Below are positions 10,141-21,504 of a DNA stretch of 64,000 nt, piece by piece. Origin of the DNA: Talpa occidentalis. Its lineage: Eukaryota; Chordata; Mammalia; Eulipotyphla; Talpidae. The position numbers and the translations under genes are program-made. Positions within the stretch are counted from its first letter, which is position 1; every line of letters starts with the position of its first letter. The stretch lies in contig NW_023601104.1 in assembly GCF_014898055.3 (NCBI RefSeq), forward strand, positions 73,081,106 to 73,145,105. The letters run 5' to 3'. Below the pieces are notes generated by a model. The model saw only the letters and a program-made list of their open reading frames with translations. It was not told the origin of the DNA and ran no database searches.

Positions 10141-11950
10141 TTTCTTTTTTTTTTTTTTATTTTTTTATTATTTTTTTAATCTTAAATTTTATTTTTATAT
10201 TCCCCCATACAATTGCAAACGCCCCATTCTGACCCCAATCCTTCCCCTCCCGCCCCCCACCCCCCAAAAAGTGTCTCTGGTTCATAGTTTTTTGTTGATT
10301 TTGATTTTCACTTTCTTATATTCATTTTCCTGGTCCCTTATTTAAGTTTTCTAGATTCCTGCTATGAGTGAGACCATCCGGTATTTTTCTTTTTCTTTTT
10401 GGCTTATTTCGCTGAGCATGATCCCTTCCAGCGCCATCCATGTTGCTGCAAATTGCATGTGTTTATCTTTTTTGAATGCTGAGTAATATTCCATGGTATA
10501 TATGTACCACATCTTCTTGATCCAGTCATCTACTTTTGGGCATTTGGGTTGTTTCCAAAGCTTAGCTATTGTAAACAGTGCTGCTATAAACATAGGGGTG
10601 CAGGTGCTCTTTGGAATTGATGTTTCTGTGTCCTTTGGGTAAATACCTAGGAGTGGAATTGCTGGATCATATGGAAGCTCTATCTTTAGTAGGTCCAGAA
10701 ATCTCCACACAGCTCTCCATAGTGGTTGGACCAGTTTGCACTCCCACCAACAGTGCAGAAGAGTTCCTTTTTCTCCACATCCTCGCCAACATTTCTTGTT
10801 GCTAGTTTTTTTAATATGTGCCATTCTCACTGGTGTGAGATGGTATCTCATGGTAGTTTTGATTTGCATTTCCCTGATTGCAAGTGATGTTGAACATTTT
10901 TTCATATGTCTGTTGGCCATTTGCATTTCCTCTTCAGAGAAGTTTCTTTTTAGCTCTTCTGCCCATTTTTTGACTGGATTATTTTCTTTGTTGTTGCTGA
11001 GTCTCATCAGCTCTTTGCAGATTTTTGTGATCAGTCCTTTATCATTAGTGTTGGGTGCAAAAATGTTCTCCCAGTTGGTGGGGTTTCTCTTTGTTTTTGT
11101 TATTGTCTCTTTTGCTGTGCAGAAGCTCTTTAATTTGATGTAGTCCCAGCTGTTTATCTTTGTCTTCACTATCACTGCTTTGGGTGATGTGTCTGTAAAG
11201 ATGTCTTTGATGTGCAAATCCCGTAGTGTTTCGCCTATATTTCCTTCTATGTATTTTATGGTTTCAGGTCTTATGTCTAGTTCTTTAATCCATTTTGAGT
11301 TGATTTTTGTGTATGGTGTGAGGTAGTGGTCAAGCTTCATTCTTTTGCATGTAGCGACCCAGTTTTCCCAGCACCATTTATTGAACAAACTTTCTTTGCT
11401 CCAATGCATAGTCTTTGCTCCTTTGTCAAAGATTAGTTGACCATAAATCTGTGGGTTTATTTCTGGATTTTCTATTCGATTCCATTGGTCTGTATGTCTG
11501 TTCTTGTTCCAATACCATGCAGTTTTGATGATTATGGCTTTGTAGTATAGTTTGAAGTCTGGGAGTGTGATGCCTCCATTTCCTTCTTTTTTTTTCAGTA
11601 GAGCTTTGGCTATTCGGGGTTTTTGGTGATTCCATATGAATTTCATCAATAATTGTTCTATTTCTTTGAAGAATGCCATTGAGATTTTGATTGGAATAGC
11701 ATTGAATCTGTATATTGCTTTTGGTAGGATGGCCATTTTAATAATGTTTATTCTTCCAATCCATGAGCAGGGGATGTCTTTCCATTTCTTTGTGTCTTCT
11801 TCTATTTCTTTTAACAGTGTTTTATAGTTTTCTTTGTATAGGTCCTTTACCTCTTTTGTTAGATTTATTCCCAAATATTTGATTTTTTTTTGTTTCAATA
11901 ATAAAAGGGGTGGTTTTTTTGATTTCTTCTTCTTCAGATTTATTGTTTGT
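10141..11950 (-). mobile_element. L1: Young 5'-truncated LINE-1, reverse strand
   Basis: Read on the reverse strand, this is the C-terminal third of ORF2, the 3' UTR with the complement of the G-rich tract, an AATAAA signal (tttatt at 10188-10193) and a poly(A) tail ending near 10141. It matches the forward copy at 1-5031 nearly base for base. Homology stops at 11950, the usual 5' truncation. I could not find a convincing target duplication because the flank next to the tail is T-rich. Confidence 0.95.
10351..11898 (-). pseudogene. L1 ORF2 C-terminal fragment, 515 open codons
   Basis: The frame is open from 11898 to the native ORF2 stop at 10351-10353. It starts downstream of the reverse transcriptase catalytic motif, so it has the thumb and C-terminal region including the cysteine/histidine cluster (CWRGC...HCWWEC), but no endonuclease and no FADD. 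The apparent start is an artefact of truncation. Just upstream a 9-A run puts the preceding codons out of frame. No stop inside 515 codons shows that the insertion is recent. It cannot be active by itself. Confidence 0.92.
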
Positions 11951-11961
11951 TATTTATTTAT

Positions 11962-12155
11962 TGTTATTGAGCAGGACGTGGGTGCCTGCTCCCTCTGTGG
12001 GCTCAGACTGCTGGTCGGAAGGGGCCTGGCGTGGAATAACTTCCCGGCTGGCCACTGGGTCCTCCAGAAACCTTCTGCCCTTTTCAAGCAGTCTTAAGAA
12101 ATGTCCGGCAGCCCGGGCTGTGTGCGCGTCTCCCGGGGTCTTTGTTCTTCTCTCA
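11962..12155 (+). other. GC-rich LTR-like segment next to L1 5' end
   Basis: This 194-bp, CpG-containing block begins TGTTATTGAGCAGG and ends cccggggtctttgttcttct then CTCA, which resembles an LTR with a U5 end. No target duplication was found. It might instead be L1 5' sequence rearranged during insertion. Both readings are inference. Confidence 0.35.
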
Positions 12156-12770
12156 GTATATACCATTTTGAATATGACATATGATCACAATAACAATGAA
12201 GAAAATGTGTCCAAAAGGATTAAAAGAAAATGTGTCTTAAATGTATTCTAGATAAGAGAATTATAGAGAGTTTTCCCTCTATTTTTATATTTTCCAAAAT
12301 GTTATATATTAAACAAATATTTATTTAAGATTAGAAAAAATAAAACAATTTTTAAAAATTGATGTTGAGAGACTGAAAATGACATCATATCACAAAGTCA
12401 CACATGTGCCCCTCTAAAAAATACTAAACTGAATTTTAGTTAGAAAAATCCATTTCTAACAATATTAACTCAAAAGTCACTTTAAGCTGATCTTAGCTAT
12501 GGTCTCAGCATATATATTCCCACCAGCTCCAGATCAGTCTGGAATCAGAAGAATTCTCCCATAATGCATTTGTATTGATAGACACTGAAACCAAGGAACA
12601 TCTACTACATGAGGAAGATGTCAATACAGATAAGAAGCAACAAATTTTAATTGTATATCATGGGATAAGTATCATCTCCTGCCCTTCTGATTCCATAGCA
12701 CTCAGAAACTCTGATAGACTAACCAGGTTTTGAACGGCATAGATCACACTGAACCTCTATCCTTTGATTC
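12156..12770. other. A+T-rich intergenic sequence
   Basis: No gene is seen in either strand. There is an A/T-rich stretch at 12270-12350. I cannot assign a repeat family. Confidence 0.4.
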
Positions 12771-12774
12771 AGGC

Positions 12775-13545
12775 TTCAGTCATACTTTGTTTTACAAAGC
12801 CAGCATTACCCTGATACCAAAGTCAGATAAGGACAGTATAAAAAAAGGAAACTACAGCTCAATATCCCTGATGAATAAGGCTGCAAAAATTTTTAATAAA
12901 ACACTAGCAAACCAAATTCAAGAGCACATTAAAAGGGTCACGTATCATGATGAAATAAGATTCATCTTTAAGATGCAAGGATGGTTCAATATCTGCAAGT
13001 CAATAAATGTGATACGCACATTAATACAATAAAAAAATAAAAATAATAAAATCATCTCAACTGATGCAGAAAAAGCATTTGACAAAATTCACAGTTTTTA
13101 GAGAAAAACTGAAAAAAATGACTATAGAAAGAACATATCTCAATAAAATAAAACCATATAAAACAAGTTCACACAGATATCTTTTTTCTAAAATTAGGAA
13201 AAAGATAAGGGTGCCTAATCTCACCGTTCTTATTCAATCATTATGGTACTAGAATCCTTCCCAAAACAACCAGATAAGAAAAAGAAACAATTTAGAAAGG
13301 AAGAAGTAAAATTGCTAAGAGTAGATCTTAAAAGTTCTAGGAAAGTACACAGTTTTCAGGAGCCAAATGTCCGGAATAAGTACAAAGACCAAATGTTACA
13401 TTTGAAAAGTAACACACAAATGGTGAGGTGTTAGATGTGTTAACTTAGCTGGTGTGCAATATATATGTATATCTTCAGAAGATATACTTTAAACATATAC
13501 AAAATTATATTACAATTGCATCTTAATAAAGCCAGGGAAGAAAAA
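12775..13545 (+). mobile_element. Old L1 remnant: reverse transcriptase piece and 3' end
   Basis: At 12795-13030 the text follows the L1 reverse transcriptase region (ccctgataccaaagtcagat, and 'gatgcaaggatggttcaata'). Then comes 'gatgcagaaaaagcatttga' at about 13061 and, near 13395-13545, an old L1 3' end (ggtgttagatgtgttaa ... aataaagccaggg). The middle is deleted and all frames are broken, so it is an old mammal-wide L1. Confidence 0.7.
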
Positions 13546-14670
13546 AATTCTGCACTGCCTCATATTGATCTAGTGCTTGCTATAGATGTATTGTTTTTCT
13601 GAAACTATTCTACCATGTAGTTATACATTTCTGGGCATTGGAAGTATCTGGTTTGTATATATTTTCCTACATATCTTTCTCTTTCTGCTACTTGACTTTC
13701 TCCTTATTTGTTCCCTTATCAACTGCAATTGGATCCTTATCTTCATCTTAAATTCCCAGCAACTAACAGGATAGAAGTTCTTCAGTAAGGGGTAGAAGGG
13801 AAATCCCAAGGTTATATAAATGACCTCAAACTAGCTAATTTTTTTTTAAAATAAAGACAAAGAACAGATGATTCCTTGGCATCCATTGCTGGTACACCTG
13901 TAAGATTGTTTTCCCCCCTCACATACCAACAAAAATTCCCCAGTGCAACAAGGCACAAGGTCTCAAACAGTTTGCTTACAAAAACATGTGTTTATTTTTT
14001 AAAAAGGCCTATTATTTGAGATCTTTATTAAAAATAAGATGCAAAGAGGCCACTAGTCATGACAGTATCAACTTGTTTCACTCATGACTGCCTTACTTCT
14101 CATGAGTTAAAACTAATTAGATAGGCAAGAGGGAGAGAACTAGGAGCTGGGATTCAATCCACAACAGTCCAAACAAATGCTTGAGATTGTGTTGTGTTGT
14201 GCTGGGCATCAGGTTAAAGTAGAAATAGGTCTGCCGCAGTTGGAAGACAGCAACTAGCACGATAGAATTTCCTCAATACGGGGTAGAAGGTAGAAGAGAA
14301 ATCCCTTCATAGTATCCTTTCTTCACAACCCTTAACTAATTTATTTAGGGCAAATAAGCAGATGATTCTTGAACATCCAGTGCTGTATTTGTTCAACATG
14401 AAAATAGGAATTTAGCATAGGTTGATGGAATTAAACAGAGAGGCTTGCATTTGTAGTTACACATTTAATGAATCCAAAATGAGTCCCAAAGTAGTAGGAG
14501 AGAAGAGACATGAGAGCAAACAGGAGAGGATTGACACTCTGAATAATCTGTCTTTCCCCTGAGATATGTATCCAGGGTGATCAATTTAAATATTAAATAC
14601 TGACAAACTTATAAAGATCCTTTACCCCTTGTCTACAACAATCTCATCCATGTTACCATAGTCTCTTCCT
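13546..14670. other. Unassigned sequence with a diverged direct repeat
   Basis: No gene is seen. It contains two related segments of about 135 bp (13759-13896 and 14249-14390), described separately. The rest is unique-looking A+T-rich DNA. Confidence 0.45.
13759..14390 (+). repeat. Diverged direct repeat pair, about 135 bp each
   Basis: Segments 13759-13896 and 14249-14390 share gcaact-agcac/aacagg-gatagaa, ggggtagaagg, gaaatccc, an A+T-rich middle and aacagatgattcttg-like text, with small indels. The spacing is about 490 bp. No coding content is seen. Confidence 0.6.
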
Positions 14671-14681
14671 AAAGGGTTTAT

Positions 14682-14975
14682 GGGCCTCCCCTGGTGGCGC
14701 ATGGGTTGAGCGCTGGGCTGCGAAGCTGCCCGCAGCATCTGCAGTGCCTGTTCTATCCCTGGCCACCAGCGAGGGTCCCACATGGTGAAGCAGACCTCTC
14801 CTGCTGCGCCCGCTGATCCCCTCAGCAGTGAATTTCGTCACTCTGCCTGTTCTGTTCCCTGCTCTGGCTCTGGTGGATTCTCTCACCCTCCCACACTTCT
14901 GACTGTAACCAGTGCTTGTATAAATAAATAAATAAATGCTTAAATATAAATAAATAAATAAATAAATAAATAAAC
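14682..14975 (+). mobile_element. tRNA-derived SINE, copy 2
   Basis: This copy starts GGGCCTCCCCTGGTGGCGCA and ends in a long (AAAT)n tail. The 8-bp target duplication aaagggtt is at 14671-14678 and 14976-14983. The B box has drifted (GTTCTATCCC). Confidence 0.92.
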
Positions 14976-15156
14976 AAAGGGTTCGTACAGACTACATGTG
15001 TTTTAGTGGAAGAAAGTCACCTCTCCCACCCCCCCCCAAAAAGAGATTAAAATGTGGGAGGGGAATAAAAGATAACAGAGTTAGGCAAGGATGACAGCTC
15101 TCAGTCCAGGCCCCTTACTCATACCATATCTCCCTCTATAAGCTTGTCCTGGTCTT

Positions 15157-15450
15157 TTTTTTTTTTTAATAAAGACTTACTTTATTTATTTATGCATACA
15201 GGAACTGGGGTTTAAGCCAAAGATGTGGGGGTGAGAGGATTCACCAGAGACAGAGTGGGAAGCAAAACAGGCAGATCTACTGAAATAGAGTGCTGAGAGG
15301 AGCAGCAAGCAAGACAGGAGAAGTCTGCTGCGCTATATGTGGGTCAGCTCCCTAGCAGGGGATTGAACTCATGCCACAGTGACTGGCAATTGCTTGATTG
15401 CTTGATGGTGCTTAAACTTTAACCCCTGAGCCACCAGAGAGGCCCTTTGA
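15157..15450 (-). mobile_element. tRNA-derived SINE, copy 3 (diverged)
   Basis: On the reverse strand the body and both box regions are recognisable but drifted, with extra bases near the head. The target duplication cctggtctt is at 15148-15156 and 15451-15459. It is older than copies 5 and 9. Confidence 0.9.
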
Positions 15451-15849
15451 CCTGGTCTTCCAGGTATCTATCACTGTTCCCTTATGGGGTTCTAACATTC
15501 CTGGGTTACAACATGCACACCCATCTGCCGTGATGCTCAGATGGCAACATCTAAGGACAGCCCCTTCCTTGCACTTGCAGGATCATTAAAAATACCATTC
15601 AGAAGAAGCCGATGAAACCTAGTTAACCCATCCTGCTTGTTATATACATTAACCACCTCCAGCAGGTCTAGTTCATTCTTACCCATTCTTCTGGTGCAAC
15701 TTCCTCTCTGCACCTCTCTGTGGCAACCTTTTCTCTTTAGGAGCCACAAGTCATGGAGTTCTGCCTTTCAAATATCTAGGGATCATTGCCTCATGCCCTG
15801 CTATTATCAGAACCTAACAAATATTAAAACAAAACCAAAAAACCCCACT

Positions 15850-15975
15850 CAGTATTCTATCTATAAAATGAATATTATTGCTTGTAACTACCTCACAGCA
15901 GTGCTATGAGAATTAAAGGAGTCATTATTTGCAAAGCCCTTGGCAGCTATACCAGCATCTGTTATATAAATAAAA
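15850..15975 (+). mobile_element. MIR-like SINE fragment
   Basis: The text 'ctataaaatgaatattatt ... ctacctcacagcagtgctatgagaattaaaggag ... cttggcagctataccagcat' follows the MIR core and 3' half. It is an ancient copy and not coding. Confidence 0.65.
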
Positions 15976-17864
15976 GAGTCAAGTCTAACTCATAATGCTT
16001 ATCCCACTTCTGTGACTTTACTCCACTGCAGCTTCCTCCAAGATTACTGTTTTCCTGTCTAAATCCTCCCTTCTTTATTCCTACTCAGTAAATTTCCATG
16101 GCTTTATGTCAGTTGGTTGTGTTTCTCTCACTGTGAGGACCTTACTCTCAGAAACCTGATCACCAAGCAGGTGAGTCTGCAGCAATACCCCCTGCCCCAA
16201 CCTTCCTTTTCAAAACATCTTAAGGAGCAATTGCATCTGAGATCATGAACCTTGCTTCCCACAGCTGAAGTAAACTGTCCCTCCATTTAATGCTCATAGC
16301 ACCTAGTTCTTGATGCATAAAATCACAGATTTTTGAAGCTAGAAAAACAGCCAAAGGTCAGCACATTCAAATAGAAGCTGCTGCAGCATCCCATCACGTG
16401 GCCTGGCATCTGCTCAGGAACTTCAGATGTTCAGCTCTGGCCTCTCACGGCTCTAATTGTGGAGGAAGACTGATGCTCCATCACCGACCTGATGCCCTCT
16501 GAAATACAAAAAGTCATTCCTTTCCCCTTCTCGTCACCCAAGTCCTACTTCTACCTTCACTTTCTGAAGTTCTAGCATACAGGAGCAAATGGCAGCCTGC
16601 AGTGCCAGATCTAGTTTATGTATTACGTATTACGTAGGGGCTTTTCTCTTCATAGTGTTTTTTTCAATGTTTAAAAATAGTTGCCAACTCAAAAATTGAA
16701 AAGTTTCATATAAATATCTAGATTTCTACCTCCACTGGTGAAAATTGAAATATCGGTTTGTTGGACCTGCAAATCCAGGAGGAAACCAAAAGTTGGGGCT
16801 AAGGAAAGGCTGCTTCTAAAGGGGGGGCGTGTGCCCTCACAGCTCTCACCTCACCCATCCCTATGGGCTCCCTGACCCAGGCACTTCAGCCTGGCTGTGT
16901 TACCTAATTATTTATCATGGACATTTGAGTTTGAATGTCTTGACCTTGAGAATCTGGCTAGTACGAACCACATCATCTTGCACACTCAAATACCTAACTT
17001 AATTGTGGGAATAAAGTGAGATGAGCATGTTTTTTAATCTTCTGTTGCTAACAAGTTTCCATTCAAAATGGAAAAAAGTACAGAGACACTGTTGAAACCC
17101 TCCATTTCTGGGAACTGGAGACAATGTTTTAATGAAATCAAAAACAAAGACTCAAAAATCCCCAAGGCCTGCCCAGACACTAGTCCAAACCCTGCCATCC
17201 CCTCCTCCTGCCTCCTGAGAAGTCTTGCTCAACCAGACAGTGTTAAGTAGAAGAATAGGACTATGAGACTAGGTTGGATGAGAATTGTAATAAAAATCTC
17301 ATCCTCGTGCCATTTTCTATCTGGGTTACAATTAAACAAATATAATGAATTTTCTGCCTTAGCCAAAAACACTTGCAGATTTAGCTTTCTGGAACAGACT
17401 CTAATTGCATTAGAAAGAGAGATAGGGATGTAATTTGGAGGAGGAAAGAAAAAAATATTTGAACTCAAGGGGAAGAAAATAAACCATTTACAAAGCCAAA
17501 ATGGGGATTGGAAGAAGCCAGTGGCTTCACAAAGTCACTTAGAGTCTCCCTCCCCCTACAATGTACCCCTCACAGAACCCTAGGACATTTCCATAGAACC
17601 CCAGGGGTCCAGAAGATACATTTGGGAAATACTGCAATAGCAGTTATTGCAACAGTGGCAACAGGAGTGCTAAGTGAGGCCATAATTCTGATAAGAATTA
17701 GATTCCAGAGCAAAACAGTTGAGAATAAGACCTGTAGAATCAGATAAGGCACAAAAAATATTCCTCAAGAACAGATACAACACTTTAAATGTTCCATGGC
17801 AACAAATTTCACTCATGGAGATGAATGCAAATTCTGAAATCCTAACTTACTTTGAAAATATGAG
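15976..17864. other. Intergenic sequence, no gene recognised
   Basis: This is mixed-composition sequence. The open frames here are short and lack any family motif. I see no repeat I can name with confidence. Confidence 0.5.
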
Positions 17865-18015
17865 CATATAATTTCTCTGAGCCTTAGTTGTGTCATTTAT
17901 AAAAATATTACTTACCTAACAGGAAAACTGTGAAGGTCAAATGAATAAAGCACTTAAACACTATATCTAACCATCAGCTCCCACTAAATCTTCACTAGTA
18001 ATTATAATCATTATT
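17865..18015 (+). mobile_element. MIR-like SINE fragment
   Basis: 'ctctgagccttagttgtgtcatttataaaaat' and 'gaaggtcaaatgaataaag' follow the MIR core. The copy is strongly diverged. Confidence 0.6.
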
Positions 18016-18155
18016 GCTAGTGTTATCGGGAACTGCAGCACTGTTTGCAGTGTTTGAGGGAGTGACTTTTTGCTTACCTTGCAGATTAAAGCCATATTTT
18101 TAGTCTATTCTCTGCTTCAATAAGTCCACAAATATAATAAGAGGTTGTGTGCTCT

Positions 18156-18202
18156 GTCTCTCTCGCCCTCCCTCTCTCTTTCTCTCTCTCTCTCCCTCTC
18201 AA
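18156..18202. repeat. Pyrimidine-rich (CT)n tract
   Basis: This is an interrupted CT-rich simple repeat on the forward strand. Confidence 0.8.
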
Positions 18203-18350
18203 TTGACCTCTCCCTAAACTGGTCAAAAACCAACCACATGAGGCAATATTCTTGATGGTCAGAGATCTTAGTTTCAGCCATGTGTCTGCTATTTGAGAGA
18301 AGAGTTTCTGCCTTTTTTTTTTTTTTTTTAAATAAAAGGTAGAAGCTAAA

Positions 18351-19320
18351 GCCCCTAATGCTGTCTTATGTCTTTTGAAGTTTCTTTTCTGAAGTTGCTT
18401 AAGCTCTTTGAACCTACCACTCCAAGGATGCATGAGAAACACTGTGGGGCATTCTAGTCTGCCTTAATAATAAAGAACTTTTTTTGAGGCCAACTACAAA
18501 GCACCGCTACTCCTTAATATCATGCTTGCATTGCATTTTCAATGCCTGTCCTGTTAAGCATATCTTACAAATACTGATCCTTTGTTTCTTTTTCAAGTAA
18601 AAACAAAACAAAATATCCACTACCACCCATTATAGACCCCCTGCCCTTGCTCCTACCCCCACCTTCACCTCTGATAAACTCATTTTGGTTTTCAATGTCC
18701 ATTAGTTTATTTTTATTTTTTTTGTCTGTTTATCCATTTAGTTTCCTTATAGCACATATAGGTCATATAATCCAAAATGTGTCTTTATCTTTCTGATTAA
18801 TTTTGCTTTGCATGTCCTCCAATTCCTTCCATTTTGCCACAAATGGCAACATTTCATCTTTCCTTACAGCTGAACAGTATTTCACTATGTATATACACCC
18901 CACATCTTCTTTATCCAACTATCTGGGAATTAAGATTGCTTCCATAGCTTAGCCATTATAAACAATGCTTTGATAATTCTTGAAGTTGTGATGTGGGATT
19001 TTGGAATTATATGGTAATTTTATTATTAGTTGCTTGAGGAAGGCCCATTCTGTTCTCCAGAATGGCTTTGCTTATTTACATGACTATCAAGAGTGTATAA
19101 GGACTCCACTTTCTTCACATTCTCACCAACACTTGTGATCAGCAGTTTTTTGATGTAAGCCATTCTCACAGGTATGAGATAATATCTCATGTGATTTTGA
19201 ATTGCAAAAAGCCCCTTACGCTTTGAAGTTTCCTTTCTGAAGTTGCTTAAGCTCTTTGAATCTATCACTCCAAGGACCCATGAAAAACACTATGGGACAT
19301 TCTAGTCTGGCTTAATAATA
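18351..19320 (+). repeat. About 110-120 bp direct repeats flanking an L1 fragment
   Basis: Copy A at 18351-18472 and copy B at 19211-19320 share long identical stretches (for example gaagttgcttaagctctttg) and the same end cttaataata, with a 12-bp length difference near the start. The L1 fragment lies between them. They are either an unusually long target duplication or a tandem duplication. Confidence 0.85.
18473..19208 (-). mobile_element. Old L1 3' end, reverse strand, between long direct repeats
   Basis: Read in reverse, 18690-19206 is the end of ORF2 and the 3' UTR of an L1 (complements of the 'prefer a site / first-impression' strings such as tctggttttcaatgtcc-type text, 'catcttctttatccaactat' and 'ccattctcacaggtatgaga'). 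A T-run at about 18479-18485 could be the complement of the tail. Many substitutions make it older than the copies at 1-5031 and 10141-11950. It sits between the two direct repeats described next. Confidence 0.75.
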
Positions 19321-20910
19321 TGTTTCTATGAAAAGAATATTCTTTTTCTTCAGTGGGCTTCTGTTGGTATAGTTCACTGAGAACAGAAACTTCTAGGATA
19401 CTGCAGGATCAGGTGTTTGAAGGTGGAGATGATCCTGCAGACTACAGATTCAACAAGTTACAACGGTGAGGTCCAGAGAGGTCATGGAAAGGAAGAGTCA
19501 TACATGTTACGAGGCAAAACCAAGACCAGAACCACATCTCATTTGGAGTTCAGTGTTCCTTCCCCTATCAACATTCACATAAAGAATGATCTGGATTTCT
19601 TATTCTCACCAAACTCTCATTTACTCCCAGTTTGTTCCTGGGCAACTTGGAGGCAACCCTTAGCCATAACTGTCCCCAACAGGTTCCAGTGGTAAGAAGA
19701 GTCCAGCCACTTCTCCAACCTGCCACTTGTCCTTCCCCTTTATTACACTGACACTAAATTTTCCAGAGAAGCGGTTCTCCAGCTGCACATTATTCATCAA
19801 AATGTCAATGGGCAATTTGTATTGTGACCCCCACAAGGAAGGTTACGGCCCCGAGGTGTTCTCTTCAGGGCGCTAATCAGCAGACAGTCTTTGAACTGCT
19901 GCAGTTTGGATCCCTGCAGGCCTCTGCATCCAGCTGTGGCTATAGATGTTTTGAAGTGAATAAAGCAACCTGGTTTGCTTCTAAAAAGCTGAAATTCCCA
20001 GAAATGGGGAGTCTGCTTCCTGAGGAGACTGTCCTCCTGATTGCAATCTGAGAGGAAATAAAGAGGCCCTCTCACTGAGAGCAAGAAGAGGGAAGCCAAA
20101 AAATGGGGAGGAGCTAAATAAAAAAAACCTGAGAAATTGAAACTGAGGTAAAAAAAAGACACAGAAGAAAGGAGAGGAAGAAACCAGCTGCACAAAAATA
20201 GGGGAAATGAGAACGCTGAAGACTAGAGAGCAGAAGGAGCATCCAGGACAGGGTCATCACGTGGGGAAATGTTATTAATGTTGGTGTTCAAAAGACTTGC
20301 TTGGAAATTCTGGTTGTTATTGTTCTGAAGTGTTCAAAGTTTTTGCATTTAGAGAAATAGTTTCAGGAAAATTAGCAGAAAGAGTCCTTGAACTGCTCCA
20401 AGATCCCAGGCAGAGGTGCTGATGGACCTGAACATAGGGCCTGCCAGAACAGGAGCATGGAAGGCTGACAGCTCACAGGGAGGCCGTGGAGTCTGTTGTG
20501 TTTGTGCTGAGTGGAGGGGGCGGGGCTGGTGAGTCCAGGTCTCTGGACCCACAGTGGGCACTCTGAGGGCTTATTCGTGTTTTGGGGGACTCTGATCTGC
20601 TCCAGAGAAGACGCATGCACCTGCTGGGTGAGGGCTTCCCTGGGAAGGGGTTCCCCACACTGCCTGTCACCATTAGGGAGTCCCCGCAGCAAGGACTTGA
20701 CTCACAGCTACTCTGAGCTTTGCCTCCATCAAGTCTTGGAAGTATGACCACTCTGGCATCTTAGAACACATTTGCATTCTGTGATCATGGTTTTGTACCA
20801 AACTTGCTCATGGAATTTCCTCTTCCTGCAATGTGCAGATATATCCAGTCATAAGGCAAACCCTTCCCCCGTCTTTTGAAACTCTAGAGAGAGAACTTGA
20901 CATTGTTTTG
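19321..20910. other. Intergenic sequence, no gene recognised
   Basis: The part at 20500-20750 is more G+C-rich and holds a GC-box-like string (ggggcggggc) near 20518. No first-exon signature follows. No open frame here has a family motif. Confidence 0.5.
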
Positions 20911-20914
20911 ATAC

Positions 20915-21500
20915 TGTAACAGGGTGGTCCCCAGGAAAGGGGGAGGTTCCCTGCCCCACCCAAGGAAGGGTGGAGCTGAGCAGGAAGAGGAGAAGCTGCA
21001 GAAGAGACTGAGGAAGGAAGCAGGATGGAGCCAGGAGACCTGGAGGAGGCGCATGGAGCCTAGAGACACGTGAAGAAGCTGCGCTTGTCTTTTGGTCATG
21101 GACTGGGTGACACAGATGTGGGTGAGACCTGTGGGGAGGTGACAATGGCAGCTTTTATCTTGATGTTGATTTTGCTCTTTTCCTTCCGGGCTTGTCCGGT
21201 TGTTTGTGACCCTTTTCTATGGGTCCCCACTGGAAGATGCTTTAGACTTGTGGCAGGCTTTGGGGACTTGCTCTGGGCCAATCCCATATGGATGGACTTT
21301 TACCCACGAGGGAATGGGTAACTTTGGGTGCTTCATTTAGAAACTAGACTCTTTGCCTTACCTGTATTGTTTCCTAGTTTAATTAAAGTTCCTTCCCATT
21401 AAAGTCTCCTATGTTTTGTGTTGATGCGGCGGATGGCAGAACCCATTTAGAATAGGCAGGTTTGCGGGGCTTGGGCTACCCCTCTCCCTGTCCTATAACA
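20915..21500 (+). mobile_element. Solo LTR, family X copy 1
   Basis: The segment starts TGTAACAGGG and ends CTATAACA, and is flanked by the 4-bp duplication ATAC (20911-20914 and 21501-21504). Four-base duplications fit gammaretrovirus-like (ERV1) integrase. ATTAAA poly(A)-type hexamers lie near 21380-21400. The second copy at 22230-22825 is clearly the same family. Because this LTR has its own matching duplication on both sides, it is a solo LTR rather than the 5' end of a provirus. No viral genes remain. Confidence 0.85.
21145..21321 (+). other. Short hydrophobic open frame inside LTR copy 1
   Basis: An ATG at 21145 opens 58 codons starting MAAFILMLILLFSF, which resembles a signal peptide, ending at 21321. 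The matching frame in LTR copy 2 (22470-22634) is also open for 54 codons. I recognise no family. It may be chance, since the LTRs share ancestry. Confidence 0.3.
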
Positions 21501-21504
21501 ATAC

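Noticed and set aside
10736..11143. 135-codon forward frame opposite the reverse L1 ORF2
   Set aside because: Mirror image of ORF2 codons. The same shadow appears opposite the other L1 copies (4056-4511 and 35267-35605).
20511..20526. GC box as evidence for a promoter
   Set aside because: A single Sp1-like string without a CpG island, TATA or downstream exon.
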